Positions 1-7,579 are shown, numbered from the stretch's first letter. The stretch is DNA of 14,049 nucleotides from Mariaggregatimicrobium sp964498785 (GCA_964498785.1 CAZCJL010000157.1:1-14049); one strand, 5' to 3'. The notes: generated by a model not told the origin, from the sequence alone. A program made the numbers and translations.

Positions 1-52
1 TTAAAGAGAATCCGAAAGCTTTGATGCACACCATCAATTATCGAATGGATAC
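1..52 (+). repeat. Left arm of a terminal inverted repeat
   Basis: The first 52 bases match the reverse complement of 13995-14046 at all but two positions (42 and 46); the outer 41 bases are identical. The arm contains a short hairpin, TTGATG-cacac-CATCAA, at 21-37. One + frame (3-68) reads as a plausible protein end, KENPKALMHTINY, then continues to a TAA at 66-68. In the right arm the equivalent frame stops immediately after that peptide. The repeat may thus be the 3' end of a multicopy gene such as a transposase, but I do not recognise the peptide. The adjoining PIN gene is broken at about the inner edge of this arm. Confidence 0.85.
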
Positions 53-213
53 AAAATATCGATCCTAAAGATACTCCATATTTAGCATTAAGCATTGAAT
101 TAAATATTCCTTTATGGACTAATGACAAAAAACTGATAAATGGATTATTTGATAAAGGCTATGAAAAGATTATAACAACTGAGGAAATTTTTAAACTCAC
201 AATTGAAAAATAA
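25..213 (+). pseudogene. C-terminal stub of a PIN-domain (VapC-like) toxin
   Basis: An open frame running from a stop at 22-24 to TAA 211-213 reads IDPKDTPYLALSIELNIPLW, then TNDK and a TTEEIFKL tail. This is the C-terminal part of a PIN-domain ribonuclease: the DPKDTPYLALA-type helix followed by the strand ending in the conserved W(T/S)xD acidic site. The N-terminal half with the first catalytic Asp (the MxxxDTN region) is absent, and no start codon with a ribosome binding site exists. The frame merges into the inverted-repeat arm at about base 49-52, so the gene looks cut by the repeat, or simply truncated by the contig edge. Recognition of the family is firm; loss of function is inferred from the missing half. 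Confidence 0.7.
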
Positions 214-289
214 CCGTTCCATCGCGCCCAAAATCAACCAGAAGCATCATTTTAAATACATTTCTTTCATTAACCGACGAGGTGATAAA

Positions 290-3200
290 ATGAAAAATTT
301 TGCAAAACCTCCGGTCATCTTTGTACTTTGCTTCACTTTTATTATTTCCAATCTATACGCAGTTGTTGCCCCTAAAAACAGAACTGAAATTCCGGACGTG
401 GTTAAGACGTTCATGAAAGCAAATGAATCCACGTATTCCCAGAATGAATTAGCGCAGGAAATGGAGCAACGCCGCCTGCTGCGGGAAGCGCTGCACAGAG
501 AAGGACAACGGATCACAGATGCGGCGCTGGTGCCGAAAACATTGAACGTGCCGGTACTCGTGGGCAAGTTTTCCGATTCCGGCTCGGATCAATGGAATAC
601 CTCGGAGCTGCAAAAAGAGCTGTTCTCCGGTCCCTGGTCTGATGGGACGATGAAGCAGTACTTTCTCGATAATTCCTACAATCAGCTCATTGTCAACGGC
701 TCGGTGTACGGGTGGTACACGGCATCAAAAAAGAAAAATGATTACGGCAAAAATGTATACGGAATGCCGCCCACAGGACGGGCTCCTGAATTCGTGCGCG
801 AGATGTTGCAGGCAGCCGACGCCAGCGTGGATTTCAGCCAATTCGATAATGATGGCGACGGCGAAGTGGAAACCGTGTTCATTGTGCATTACGGACGGGG
901 TGCAGAAGGTTACAACACTCCCAAAAATCATCCCAATGATATCTGGTCGCATCAGACGAAATTATCCAATTATACCAGCCAGGGCGGCAAGTACAAAACC
1001 AATGACAAAACCAGCAGCGGAAAGGATGTTTACGTGGACACGTACAACATCCAGCCCGCGATTTCCAATGACGGTTCTTCTATGATCGAGATTGGTATTT
1101 TTTGTCATGAATTCGGGCATGTACTGGGACTGGGTGATCTTTATGACAGGGATTACTCAACGCAGGGTATCGGTGAATGGGGCGTGATGGGATTCGGGAA
1201 CTGGAACGAACCGGAAAGTCCGGCGCATTTTTGCGCGTATCACAAAATCAAGCTCGGCTGGATTACGCCGGTGGAAGTGAAGCACGATATGACCGGCGTC
1301 TCAATTTTCAATACAGAACAAAATCCGACCGTGCACAAACTCTGGACGAACGGTAACACGAATGGCAAGCAGTATTTTCTGGTCGAAAACCGGCAGCGAA
1401 TCGGCTTTGACAGACATCTCAATGGCGCCGGAATTCTGATCTGGCATGTGGATGAGAACATGCCGGACAATGACACAGATTCCCATCGATTGGTCGATCT
1501 CGAAGAAGCAGACGGTTTGGCCGATTTAGATGTCATCTCGCGCAAAAACCGCGGCGATGACAGCGACTGTTATCCCGGCTCATCCAATAACCAGCGCTTC
1601 GATGTCAATTCATCACCCAACAGCAAAAATTATAAATTCAATGATACCAAATGCGGCGTAGTCAATATCAGCACATCCGGTGCGACGATGACCGCGGATT
1701 TGCTCGTCGGGGTTTCGGAACTGGATGTGGATTTGCTGGTCAAGGATGGTCCCAATGACAACGGCAACGAACCGTCGCCGGATGTGCCCTGGTGGGTCGA
1801 ATCCGAAATCTGGATCGATAACGACAGCGATGGCAAGGCGGACAAGCCGGCGGAGGGCATGGAAAATCTGCTCTGGACAAAAGTCTACAACAACGGCTCC
1901 GAGGATGCGGCAAATGTGAAGGTAAGCTTTTATCAATCCACGCCATCCATGGGGCTGCTGTATCCTTCCAAAGCAAATTTTATCGATGATGAAGATATTT
2001 CACTGCTCAAGAAAAATGGCGGCAGCGACAAGGTTTCTGTGAAATGGAACATCCCCAAAAATCCGCCAAAAGTCGATCACTACTGCATCGGCGTGATTGC
2101 CGGACACACGAAGGATAAGGCGCAGCAGGAGAAGCCGAGATTGGATAACAACATTTCGCAGATCAATTATATGCCGCTGGTGAAAAAATCCGGCGAGCTG
2201 GCGCCGGGGGCATTGCAGAAAATGGCGGGACTGGAAACCAAATTCCGGATTATCAATGATAATGAATATGAATGGCCCTATCGCATTTATCTGGATATTG
2301 TTGATCTGCCGCGCGGATGGAGCGCGTCCGTGGATCCGGAGCAGGTCGTGATCCCGCCCCGTGGTTCGGTGGAGGGCACGCTGTATCTGTCCATTCCACA
2401 GGCGCAGCACGGTGACAGCGGTTACGTGCGCATCATTCTGGAAGATGATGAATACAAAGTCACAGAAGGCGGCGTTGACTATTCCATCAAAATTGACGAT
2501 GTGCCGCCGCATCCGCAGGAAGGGTTGTTCGCCCGTGGCTACTTTTTCGGCGGCGATCAGATTCCGGATAAGGCGCCGACAGTGCGGCTGGACTGGCCCA
2601 AAATTCCCGAAGACGCCCGCGGGCAAAAAGAAGATGTTGTCTATTACAAAATCTATCGCTCCAAAAATCCTGAATTCGGACTTTCCCGGCGGACGCTCAT
2701 CGATTCCACGGCAATTGATATTCGCCCCGACGAACAGGGGTATCAGTGGTTTGATTCCGTCGATTTGACGCAGGGACCATTTTATTACACGATCACCGCG
2801 GTGGATGCTGCCGGCAATGAATCGGAAATGGGAAATGTCTCGCCGGTGCGCTTCATTATTTATGGCAATGTCAGTTATTTTGACGAACCCTATCGACCGG
2901 TTTCGGAAACTGAAATTGTCCTGGATGGCGAACATCCGCTCATCACCAATGAAGACGGATTTTTCGAATACCCGGAGGTGAACGCGGGATTTCATACGCT
3001 GGAAATCTTCAAAGAGGGCGATCTACGCAACGGACTGGATGATGAGGATGTAACCACTCTGTTGCACCGCCTCGCATTTTTGCACGAGCTGGATGAAGTG
3101 CAGCACTATGCCGCTGACGTGACAGAAGACGGTCACATTTCCGGCGCTGACGCCATCGCACTGAGCCGCTATCTGCACCCGTTGGAAAGCTATGTTGGGG

Positions 3201-4159
3201 AGACCGGACAATGGCGCTTCCATCCGCCGGCGCATGAATTTGATTTGTACTACGAGAAGGCTGCCAATTTTCAGGGATTGATCAAAGGCGACGTCAATCT
3301 CAACTGGGCGCTGTTCGGCGATCAATCGCCTGGCAGACAGGATTACGGAAACTTCAGGAATCTGACATTTGCTGTAAATAGATGCAATATTGCCGATAAA
3401 ACCGAATCTCAGTCCACTGTGGCTGAATTATTCATCCCGTCGCAGATTGAACTTGTGCCCGGAACGATTGCGGAAATCCCGGTTTATGTCTCGTCCGATT
3501 CTGCCATCGGACTGCTGCAATGCGTGATTGAATTCGATTCTTCCGTGGTGGAATTCGATGGACTTGCGTCGCAGATCCCGTTCATTGTGCTCAGCGCTGC
3601 CAACGCCGACTGCCCGTTTCAGGCGAATTCCAACGGGACCAACAACAACGTACTGGTACAACTATTTGGCAGCGGCAGCCATTCGTTTTCCGGCGCCAAT
3701 AAACTGCTGTGCAAATTGCTGTTTTATGTGCGGGAATCGGCAACCAATACAACCCCATTCTTTTTTGATGTCGATCCGTCACATTCATTTCTGACGACAT
3801 TGCACCTGACAGACATTGCCGGGGAGCAGATCAATTTCATTCACGGCAGCGGCTCCACAACGGCGGTCGGTGATGACGAGTCTGCAACGAAGCCGCAGCA
3901 GTTCATGCTCTACCAGAATTACCCCAACCCATTCAACGCCGAAACCGTGATCACTTTCGATGTCCGGGAAAAATGCCACGTCTCCCTGAAAATCTTTGAC
4001 CTGCTGGGACGCCTTCAACGTTCTCTGGTCGCTCGTGAAATGGAACCCGGTTCTCATTCCGTTCGTGTGAACAGTAGTGCGCTTTCCTCCGGGGTTTATT
4101 TTTATCGGATTGAAATGGGGGGGTACTCGGCGGTGCGGAAGATGGTGGTTTTGGAGTAG
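290..4159 (+). CDS. Secreted M6-family metalloprotease with dockerin-like, cohesin-like and T9SS sorting domains
   Basis: A 1289-residue secreted zinc protease. I place the start at ATG 290 because a GAGGTGA ribosome binding site precedes it and a signal peptide follows (residues 1-24, ending NLYA); a TTG at 203 in the same frame lacks both. Residues about 30-90 look like a charged propeptide. The M6 (immune inhibitor A-like) catalytic domain covers about 90-470, with the zinc motif HEFGHVLGLGD at 273-283 and a Met-turn WGVMG around M300. After it come a CARDB/Ig-like region (about 473-630), FnIII (about 740-857), a carboxypeptidase-regulatory-like beta domain (about 858-910), a dockerin-like calcium repeat pair (about 910-965, DVTEDGHISGADA), a cohesin-like beta domain (about 1045-1190) and a T9SS type A tail (1207-1289, YQNYPNPFN). 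It probably degrades extracellular proteins, either surface-bound or released. Class is firm; the accessory-domain names are by pattern. Confidence 0.93.
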   Translation: MKNFAKPPVIFVLCFTFIISNLYAVVAPKNRTEIPDVVKTFMKANESTYSQNELAQEMEQRRLLREALHREGQRITDAALVPKTLNVPVLVGKFSDSGSDQWNTSELQKELFSGPWSDGTMKQYFLDNSYNQLIVNGSVYGWYTASKKKNDYGKNVYGMPPTGRAPEFVREMLQAADASVDFSQFDNDGDGEVETVFIVHYGRGAEGYNTPKNHPNDIWSHQTKLSNYTSQGGKYKTNDKTSSGKDVYVDTYNIQPAISNDGSSMIEIGIFCHEFGHVLGLGDLYDRDYSTQGIGEWGVMGFGNWNEPESPAHFCAYHKIKLGWITPVEVKHDMTGVSIFNTEQNPTVHKLWTNGNTNGKQYFLVENRQRIGFDRHLNGAGILIWHVDENMPDNDTDSHRLVDLEEADGLADLDVISRKNRGDDSDCYPGSSNNQRFDVNSSPNSKNYKFNDTKCGVVNISTSGATMTADLLVGVSELDVDLLVKDGPNDNGNEPSPDVPWWVESEIWIDNDSDGKADKPAEGMENLLWTKVYNNGSEDAANVKVSFYQSTPSMGLLYPSKANFIDDEDISLLKKNGGSDKVSVKWNIPKNPPKVDHYCIGVIAGHTKDKAQQEKPRLDNNISQINYMPLVKKSGELAPGALQKMAGLETKFRIINDNEYEWPYRIYLDIVDLPRGWSASVDPEQVVIPPRGSVEGTLYLSIPQAQHGDSGYVRIILEDDEYKVTEGGVDYSIKIDDVPPHPQEGLFARGYFFGGDQIPDKAPTVRLDWPKIPEDARGQKEDVVYYKIYRSKNPEFGLSRRTLIDSTAIDIRPDEQGYQWFDSVDLTQGPFYYTITAVDAAGNESEMGNVSPVRFIIYGNVSYFDEPYRPVSETEIVLDGEHPLITNEDGFFEYPEVNAGFHTLEIFKEGDLRNGLDDEDVTTLLHRLAFLHELDEVQHYAADVTEDGHISGADAIALSRYLHPLESYVGETGQWRFHPPAHEFDLYYEKAANFQGLIKGDVNLNWALFGDQSPGRQDYGNFRNLTFAVNRCNIADKTESQSTVAELFIPSQIELVPGTIAEIPVYVSSDSAIGLLQCVIEFDSSVVEFDGLASQIPFIVLSAANADCPFQANSNGTNNNVLVQLFGSGSHSFSGANKLLCKLLFYVRESATNTTPFFFDVDPSHSFLTTLHLTDIAGEQINFIHGSGSTTAVGDDESATKPQQFMLYQNYPNPFNAETVITFDVREKCHVSLKIFDLLGRLQRSLVAREMEPGSHSVRVNSSALSSGVYFYRIEMGGYSAVRKMVVLE
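3908..4156 (+). repeat. Direct repeat copy A: T9SS sorting-tail coding segment
   Basis: These 83 codons align without gaps to 13533-13781 at the end of the other secreted gene. Both encode (Y/L)QNYPNPFNAETVI, EKCHVSLK(I/V)FDLLGR and end in VRKMVVL. DNA identity is highest around the EKCHVSLK segment. The two copies lie in direct orientation about 9.6 kb apart. Confidence 0.8.
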
Positions 4160-4371
4160 GTGTGATATAGATGGCAAAACTACAGACGGATTCGGTTAAA
4201 GCATGATTATCTTGATTTATGAAAACGTACTGATCGACCGTATATAATAAAAAATTAAAAAAAGTTCGCTTAAGTACTTGGCTTTGCTTTTAAATATTTT
4301 AATGTTGACATAGATTATCCCATCCAATTTGCCGTACTTTTACAGCGTAGAAAATAAGATATGGAATAAGA

Positions 4372-5670
4372 ATGGAAAAAGAATCTATTGAAGTTTTACA
4401 ATTCATATTTGGTGTAGTTGCTGGATTATTTGGCATCGCAGCAGCATTTTTTCGAATTTGGGAAATACAATGTAACGAAGAATTTAGTTCGATTCAATTA
4501 TGGTTTAAAAAAAAATGGAAAACAATCAAAAATAGTTACTGGTTAAAATTACCTGAAATAGTAATTAATTCATTAATAGAATTTAAAAACTCACTTAATA
4601 AATTTGTACTTACAATTTCATCTTATACAATATCGAAGATAGGTTATGACAAAAGAAAACATCTTATTGTATTTTTAATTTTCGGCGTAGCAAGAATTGT
4701 CGCATTATTTTCCTTAATTAATGTTTATTCGTTTAGTAGCGACCCTTATTCTAATGATAATGAAATTGCTCTTTTTTTAGTGTTTTCTCTTTATATTTTA
4801 GGGATGATTCCAACAGTTATTTCAAAGATTACAAAAAAAGAGATTTATTGGGTTAGAAGATTTGGTCCAGTTACCTATAGATCAATTATAGCAATTTATA
4901 CTACTTTTTTGATGTATTTCCCATATACTTGTGTTGCCTTGCTTTTTAAAATCGAGACAGCAGTTGTGCATATATCATTGATCAGTTTATTAATGTTTTT
5001 TACTTATATATTTGCTTTACAAACTCATTTTAACTTTGCCAGATTTTCTACCCTGCATTATACAGCGCGTACTGACATTTTAGGCGAACATATTATGTTA
5101 TTTATGTTCGCATTTTCTATTAGTCTAATCGTTACATCAATATCGCTACTAATTGGAAAATTTGCGTCACCTAATATAACCACTCCTCAGTCATTGCAAT
5201 TATTTTTATCAAATGCAATCTTTGATTCTGTTACATTATTAACAACTTTTGTTTTATTACAATGGGCTGTTCAGGGAAAGCTTTTTATAAAAGTTCCATT
5301 AGCTATAATATTGGATATTATATTTTCAGCATTCTATGCTTGCTTTTCTCTGTATTTTGGACTTCTTGGTGGTGAGAAGTCACTCACATTAACTGAAATA
5401 TTTAATATCTTATTGGCTAAATCAGTTGATGGAGAGAGAATTGAATTAAGTGCTTATTTTTGGGTAATGCATACTACTTTTTTGCCAACTTTAATATACT
5501 GTTTTATAATTCTAATATCTTGGATATGTAAGCTAATTTTAATTCCAATTCAATATTTTTTGGGTTTGGGACAAGAAAATAAAAATCCGATGAAACTTAC
5601 GGCAGCAGTTTGTGTATTCTTGGGTGCTGTTTTTTCTTTTTTGTCATACTTAACAGGAACATTAAAATAA
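4372..5670 (+). CDS. Polytopic membrane protein of unknown function
   Basis: I do not recognise this 432-residue protein. It is AT-rich and strongly hydrophobic, with about ten likely membrane segments near residues 9-30, 98-118, 131-151, 171-193, 198-218, 240-263, 280-300, 307-332, 372-398 and 408-429. A basic, cytoplasm-like stretch (about 33-95, including KKKWK and DKRK) lies between the first and second. No signal peptide, nucleotide-binding motif, transporter signature or catalytic motif is visible. The start ATG 4372 has only a weak GGAATAAG upstream. It sits at the left boundary of the AT-rich block; about 210 bases of AT-rich DNA without a clear terminator separate it from the protease gene. 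Codon use resembles the TA genes downstream rather than the secreted enzymes, suggesting shared acquisition. It could be an accessory or defence membrane protein, but nothing in the sequence shows that. Confidence 0.8.
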   Translation: MEKESIEVLQFIFGVVAGLFGIAAAFFRIWEIQCNEEFSSIQLWFKKKWKTIKNSYWLKLPEIVINSLIEFKNSLNKFVLTISSYTISKIGYDKRKHLIVFLIFGVARIVALFSLINVYSFSSDPYSNDNEIALFLVFSLYILGMIPTVISKITKKEIYWVRRFGPVTYRSIIAIYTTFLMYFPYTCVALLFKIETAVVHISLISLLMFFTYIFALQTHFNFARFSTLHYTARTDILGEHIMLFMFAFSISLIVTSISLLIGKFASPNITTPQSLQLFLSNAIFDSVTLLTTFVLLQWAVQGKLFIKVPLAIILDIIFSAFYACFSLYFGLLGGEKSLTLTEIFNILLAKSVDGERIELSAYFWVMHTTFLPTLIYCFIILISWICKLILIPIQYFLGLGQENKNPMKLTAAVCVFLGAVFSFLSYLTGTLK

Positions 5671-5737
5671 AAAAAATAATTGAAACAAAGAAGTAAATTT
5701 CGATCAGAGGGAAACGAAACTGAGCAGAATTTCGATC

Positions 5738-5870
5738 CTACATAATCTTTTGAGGATATGTAGTATGGATTGGGGATTGTCGTAAGGTCACCTTCGGTTT
5801 GTCCGTCACTCTTTCACATTTTTTTAGAAACAATTTTAAAAAGCGTTTCGACCTCTTTTCGATAATCCCC
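5738..5870. other. Structured intergenic region with two hairpins
   Basis: Between the membrane protein and the first TA pair (5671-5956) I see no gene but clear inverted repeats. A 7-bp stem CTACATA/TATGTAG (5738-5744 with 5757-5763) encloses a 12-base loop. Next to it, GGGGATTGTCG (5772-5782) pairs with CGATAATCCCC (5860-5870), eleven pairs with one G-U. Inside that, AGGTC (5785-5789) pairs with GACCT (5850-5854). The inner loop contains a seven-T run at 5819-5825. This could be the 3' end of the membrane-protein transcript, a small RNA, or the remains of a small palindromic element. It does not fit a classical terminator because no T run follows the long stem. Confidence 0.4.
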
Positions 5871-5912
5871 CTCAAAAAATATTTAAAAACATCTTTACTT
5901 TTATTACAATAT

Positions 5913-5945
5913 TTTGTACATTATATAAGTTTATAAATGTACAAA
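5913..5945 (+). promoter_or_regulatory. Candidate autoregulatory operator of the Phd/ParE pair
   Basis: A perfect 10-bp inverted repeat, TTTGTACATT (5913-5922) and AATGTACAAA (5936-5945), spaced by 13 bases, lies just ahead of the antitoxin start. The right arm abuts the GGAGATGAG ribosome binding site. The AT-rich spacer contains TATATAA, a possible -10 region. Phd/YefM antitoxins, usually with their toxin, bind palindromes overlapping their own promoter, so autorepression is the likely role. Binding itself is inferred. Confidence 0.6.
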
Positions 5946-5956
5946 GGAGATGAGTT

Positions 5957-6238
5957 ATGCAAAGGATCAAATTAGCTGAAGATATTCAACCACTGTCGGA
6001 ATTTCGGGCGAATGTGGCATCGTTCATTGAAAAGGTGAAAAAAACTAAACGACCGTTAGTAATTACGCAACACGGTAAAAGTGCCGCTGTCATGATGGAT
6101 GTGGAAGAATACGAAAAATTAATTGAAAAGGTAGAATTACTAACCGATATTCACATCGCAGAAGCGCAACTGGATAAAGGAGAGGGAATTAGTCACCAGC
6201 AGGCGAAGTATCGAATATTGGGATCATTGAAGAAATGA
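5957..6238 (+). CDS. Type II antitoxin, Phd/YefM family
   Basis: A 93-residue antitoxin of the Phd/YefM fold. It would bind and neutralise the ParE/RelE-type toxin encoded next to it and repress the shared promoter through its N-terminal DNA-binding domain. The N-terminal half carries the family pattern: LSEFRANVASFIEKVKKTKR, then PLVITQHGKSAAVMMDVEEYE. The C-terminal helix (about 58-93) is the expected toxin-neutralising part. ATG 5957 has a strong AAAGGAGATGAG site upstream. The stop overlaps the toxin start as ATGA (6235-6238), the usual translational coupling. The C-terminal half is duplicated at 7420-7575. Confidence 0.92.
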   Translation: MQRIKLAEDIQPLSEFRANVASFIEKVKKTKRPLVITQHGKSAAVMMDVEEYEKLIEKVELLTDIHIAEAQLDKGEGISHQQAKYRILGSLKK

Positions 6239-6242
6239 AAAT
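6086..6242 (+). repeat. Source copy of duplicated Phd 3' end
   Basis: The segment from GCTGTC through the stop/start overlap and into ATGAAAAT recurs at 7420-7579. By eye about 18 of roughly 150 aligned bases differ, many of them silent. Homology ends a few bases after the downstream ATG, where the two following toxin genes diverge. Confidence 0.85.
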
Positions 6243-6534
6243 TATCTGGACTCCGTTAGCTGTAAACAGAGTTACCGAAATTGCAAAATATATTGCAAAA
6301 GATAATCCTTCTGCCGGTGAAAAATGGGTCGAGTCTGTTTTTAAGCGAGTAAAAAATCTAGAAAAATTTCCGAATATTGGTCGAGTGGTTCCCGAAACTA
6401 ATCGTAATGATATTCGAGAAATTATATTCAAAAATTATCGAATAATATACAAATTTGAACAAGAACAGATTTCCATTTTAACAGTTCGTCATGGAAAACA
6501 AATTTTGCCTGAAGAAGATTTTTATGTTCAATAA
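6235..6534 (+). CDS. Type II toxin, RelE/ParE family
   Basis: A 99-residue protein of the RelE/ParE superfamily, the usual length for the family. It opens MKIIWTPLAVNRVTEIAKYI, the standard first strand and helix, followed by the helix ending FPNIGRVVPE. The beta-strand core is IREIIFKNYRIIYKF, and the tail is ISILTVRHGKQ. The NIGR and NYRIIY segments are typical of the ParE branch. RelE-type members cleave mRNA on the ribosome and ParE-type members poison gyrase; sequence alone does not decide which applies here. It overlaps the Phd antitoxin by four bases and is complete. Upstream control is presumably by the palindrome at 5913-5945. Confidence 0.9.
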   Translation: MKIIWTPLAVNRVTEIAKYIAKDNPSAGEKWVESVFKRVKNLEKFPNIGRVVPETNRNDIREIIFKNYRIIYKFEQEQISILTVRHGKQILPEEDFYVQ

Positions 6535-6572
6535 ATTGAAATACATCTCAAGAATTAACAGGAGGATAAATC

Positions 6573-6791
6573 ATGTGGAAGGACCCGATTGTTGAAGAAA
6601 CGAGAGAATCAGGGGATAAATATACAGCGAAATTCAATTATAACCTCGATGATATTTTTAATGATTTGAGAAAAAAAGAAAAAGAGCACACAGTTGTGCG
6701 GTTTAAGCCAAAACCATATATTCAACTTTTAAAAAAGCAGTTGCCTGCCGGTTTTTCTATTACAGGGCTGAATATTATAAAAGATGATTAA
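6573..6791 (+). CDS. Small conserved protein, orphan antitoxin-like
   Basis: A 72-residue protein starting at ATG 6573 behind a good AGGAGG site. The N-terminus MWKDPIVEETRESGDKYTAK, then FNYNLDDIF, resembles small proteins of unknown function that are commonly seen among TA genes, with the pattern DPIVEE-R...KF-Y-L--I--DLRKKE. The C-terminal half, with QLLKKQLPAGFSITGLNI, does not match the usual tail I recall for such proteins. No toxin partner follows: 6792-6948 holds no supported gene. I cannot name a function; antitoxin-like is inferred from context and style. Confidence 0.65.
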   Translation: MWKDPIVEETRESGDKYTAKFNYNLDDIFNDLRKKEKEHTVVRFKPKPYIQLLKKQLPAGFSITGLNIIKDD

Positions 6792-6880
6792 AGTATCGAA
6801 ATGATATTAAATTAGCATTACGATCTGCATGGCACCCACAGTGATTCTTGGGATTATGATAATTTATGCTTGAAATAAAA

Positions 6881-6902
6881 TCATAAAAATGCTATTTTAT
6901 GA
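6881..6902 (+). promoter_or_regulatory. Inverted repeat upstream of hicA, possible operator
   Basis: TCATAAAA (6881-6888) and TTTTATGA (6895-6902) form an 8-bp perfect inverted repeat with a 6-base spacer, about 46 bases before the hicA start. A TATACT-like -10 candidate follows at about 6917. HicB antitoxins autorepress through such palindromes. The AT-rich background makes chance occurrence possible. Confidence 0.35.
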
Positions 6903-6948
6903 ATACAGAAAAAATTATACTTAAATAAGAATAGAGTCATGTTGAAAC

Positions 6949-7206
6949 ATGGATAAAAACAGAAAATTACTTGAACATATTTTAATTCGTCGTTCAGATA
7001 GCAATGTATCTTTTACAGGCTTGTGCAACTTGCTTAAAAAATTAGGTTTTGACGAGCGAATTCGCGGGGATCATCATATATTTACAAAAGAAGGAATTGA
7101 AGAAATAATAAACCTGCAGCCGAAAGGTTCAAACGCAAAACCTTATCAAGTCAAACAAATCAGAAATATAATATTGAAATATGAAATTACATTAGGAGAA
7201 GAGTGA
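6949..7206 (+). CDS. hicA: Type II toxin HicA, mRNA interferase
   Basis: An 85-residue HicA-family toxin with a double-stranded-RNA-binding-like fold, expected to cleave mRNA. Visible signatures are the first helix ending in LLKKLGF (28-34) and the catalytic-His segment RIRGDHHIF (37-45). Then come a strand with INLQP and the closing helix KPYQVKQIRNIILKY. It is somewhat longer than minimal HicA proteins because of an N-terminal extension, MDKNRKLLEHILIRRSDSN. There is no clear ribosome binding site before ATG 6949, which would keep toxin synthesis low compared with the antitoxin. The toxin-before-antitoxin order is normal for hicAB. Confidence 0.9.
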   Translation: MDKNRKLLEHILIRRSDSNVSFTGLCNLLKKLGFDERIRGDHHIFTKEGIEEIINLQPKGSNAKPYQVKQIRNIILKYEITLGEE

Positions 7207-7418
7207 TGATTAGTAAATACGAAATTATAATCTATTGGAGCGAAGAAGATAATTCATTTATAGCAGAAGTACCAGAACTATCAGGATGTATGGCTGACGG
7301 TAATTCTTATCAGGAAGCTATCAGCAATGTGGAAACTATCATATCAGAATGGATTGAAACTGCTAAGGAATTAGGGAGACCAATACCACAACCAAAGGGA
7401 CGGTTAATGTATGCATAA
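7206..7418 (+). CDS. hicB: Type II antitoxin HicB, short form
   Basis: A 70-residue HicB-type antitoxin: the N-terminal partial RNase-H-like domain, with YEIIIYWSEEDNSFIAEVPE followed by LSGCMADGNSYQEAI. The helix TIISEWIETAKELGRPIPQP closes the domain. It lacks the separate C-terminal DNA-binding domain found in longer HicB proteins, so autoregulation may be weak or need HicA. I prefer ATG 7206, which overlaps the hicA stop by one base and lies six bases from AGGAGA (7194-7199). A GTG at 7203 in the same frame would leave too short a spacing. Confidence 0.9.
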   Translation: MISKYEIIIYWSEEDNSFIAEVPELSGCMADGNSYQEAISNVETIISEWIETAKELGRPIPQPKGRLMYA

Positions 7419-7419
7419 T

Positions 7420-7575
7420 GCTGTCATCATGATGGATGTCGAAGAGTACGAAAAATTAATTGAAAAATTAGAATTATTAACAGATATTCACCTCGCAGAA
7501 GCGCAACTGGATAAAGGAGAAGAAATTAGTCATCAGCAGTCAAAGGATCAAATATTGGGAACGATAAAGAAATGA
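7420..7575 (+). pseudogene. Truncated Phd/YefM antitoxin (duplicate of the 5957-6238 gene)
   Basis: Starting two bases after the hicB stop, this frame reads AVIMMDVEEYEKLIEK, then LELLTDIHLAEAQLDKGEEI and SHQQSKDQILGTIKK. It is the C-terminal half of the complete Phd antitoxin upstream, with about eight changed residues in 48. The DNA-binding N-terminal half and the ribosome binding site are missing. An internal ATG at 7429 could in principle start a 48-residue peptide, but no good ribosome site precedes it. The stop overlaps the DUF4258 gene as ATGA (7572-7575), the arrangement the intact gene has with ParE. It is therefore a recombination remnant, perhaps still serving translational coupling. 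Confidence 0.85.
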
Positions 7576-7579
7576 AAAT
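7420..7579 (+). repeat. Second copy of the duplicated Phd 3' end
   Basis: Partner of 6086-6242 in direct orientation about 1.3 kb away. The left limit is at GCTGTC, just after the hicB stop. The right limit is a few bases past the shared ATGAAAAT. Confidence 0.85.

Noticed and set aside
203..289. Upstream TTG start adding 29 residues to the M6 protease
   Set aside because: It overlaps the PIN stub stop, has no ribosome site and would bury the signal peptide; ATG 290 has GAGGTGA and a clean signal sequence.
2000..2995. 331-codon open frame on the - strand
   Set aside because: It lies wholly opposite the protease gene, has no recognisable domain and is explained by the codon bias of the + strand gene.
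5690..5818. Reverse-strand frame with TIPNPYYISSKDYVGSK, reminiscent of FlgD/T9SS-style tails (VVPNPY)
   Set aside because: Only a few residues fit, there is no start or continuing homology, and the region is better described as a structured intergenic stretch.
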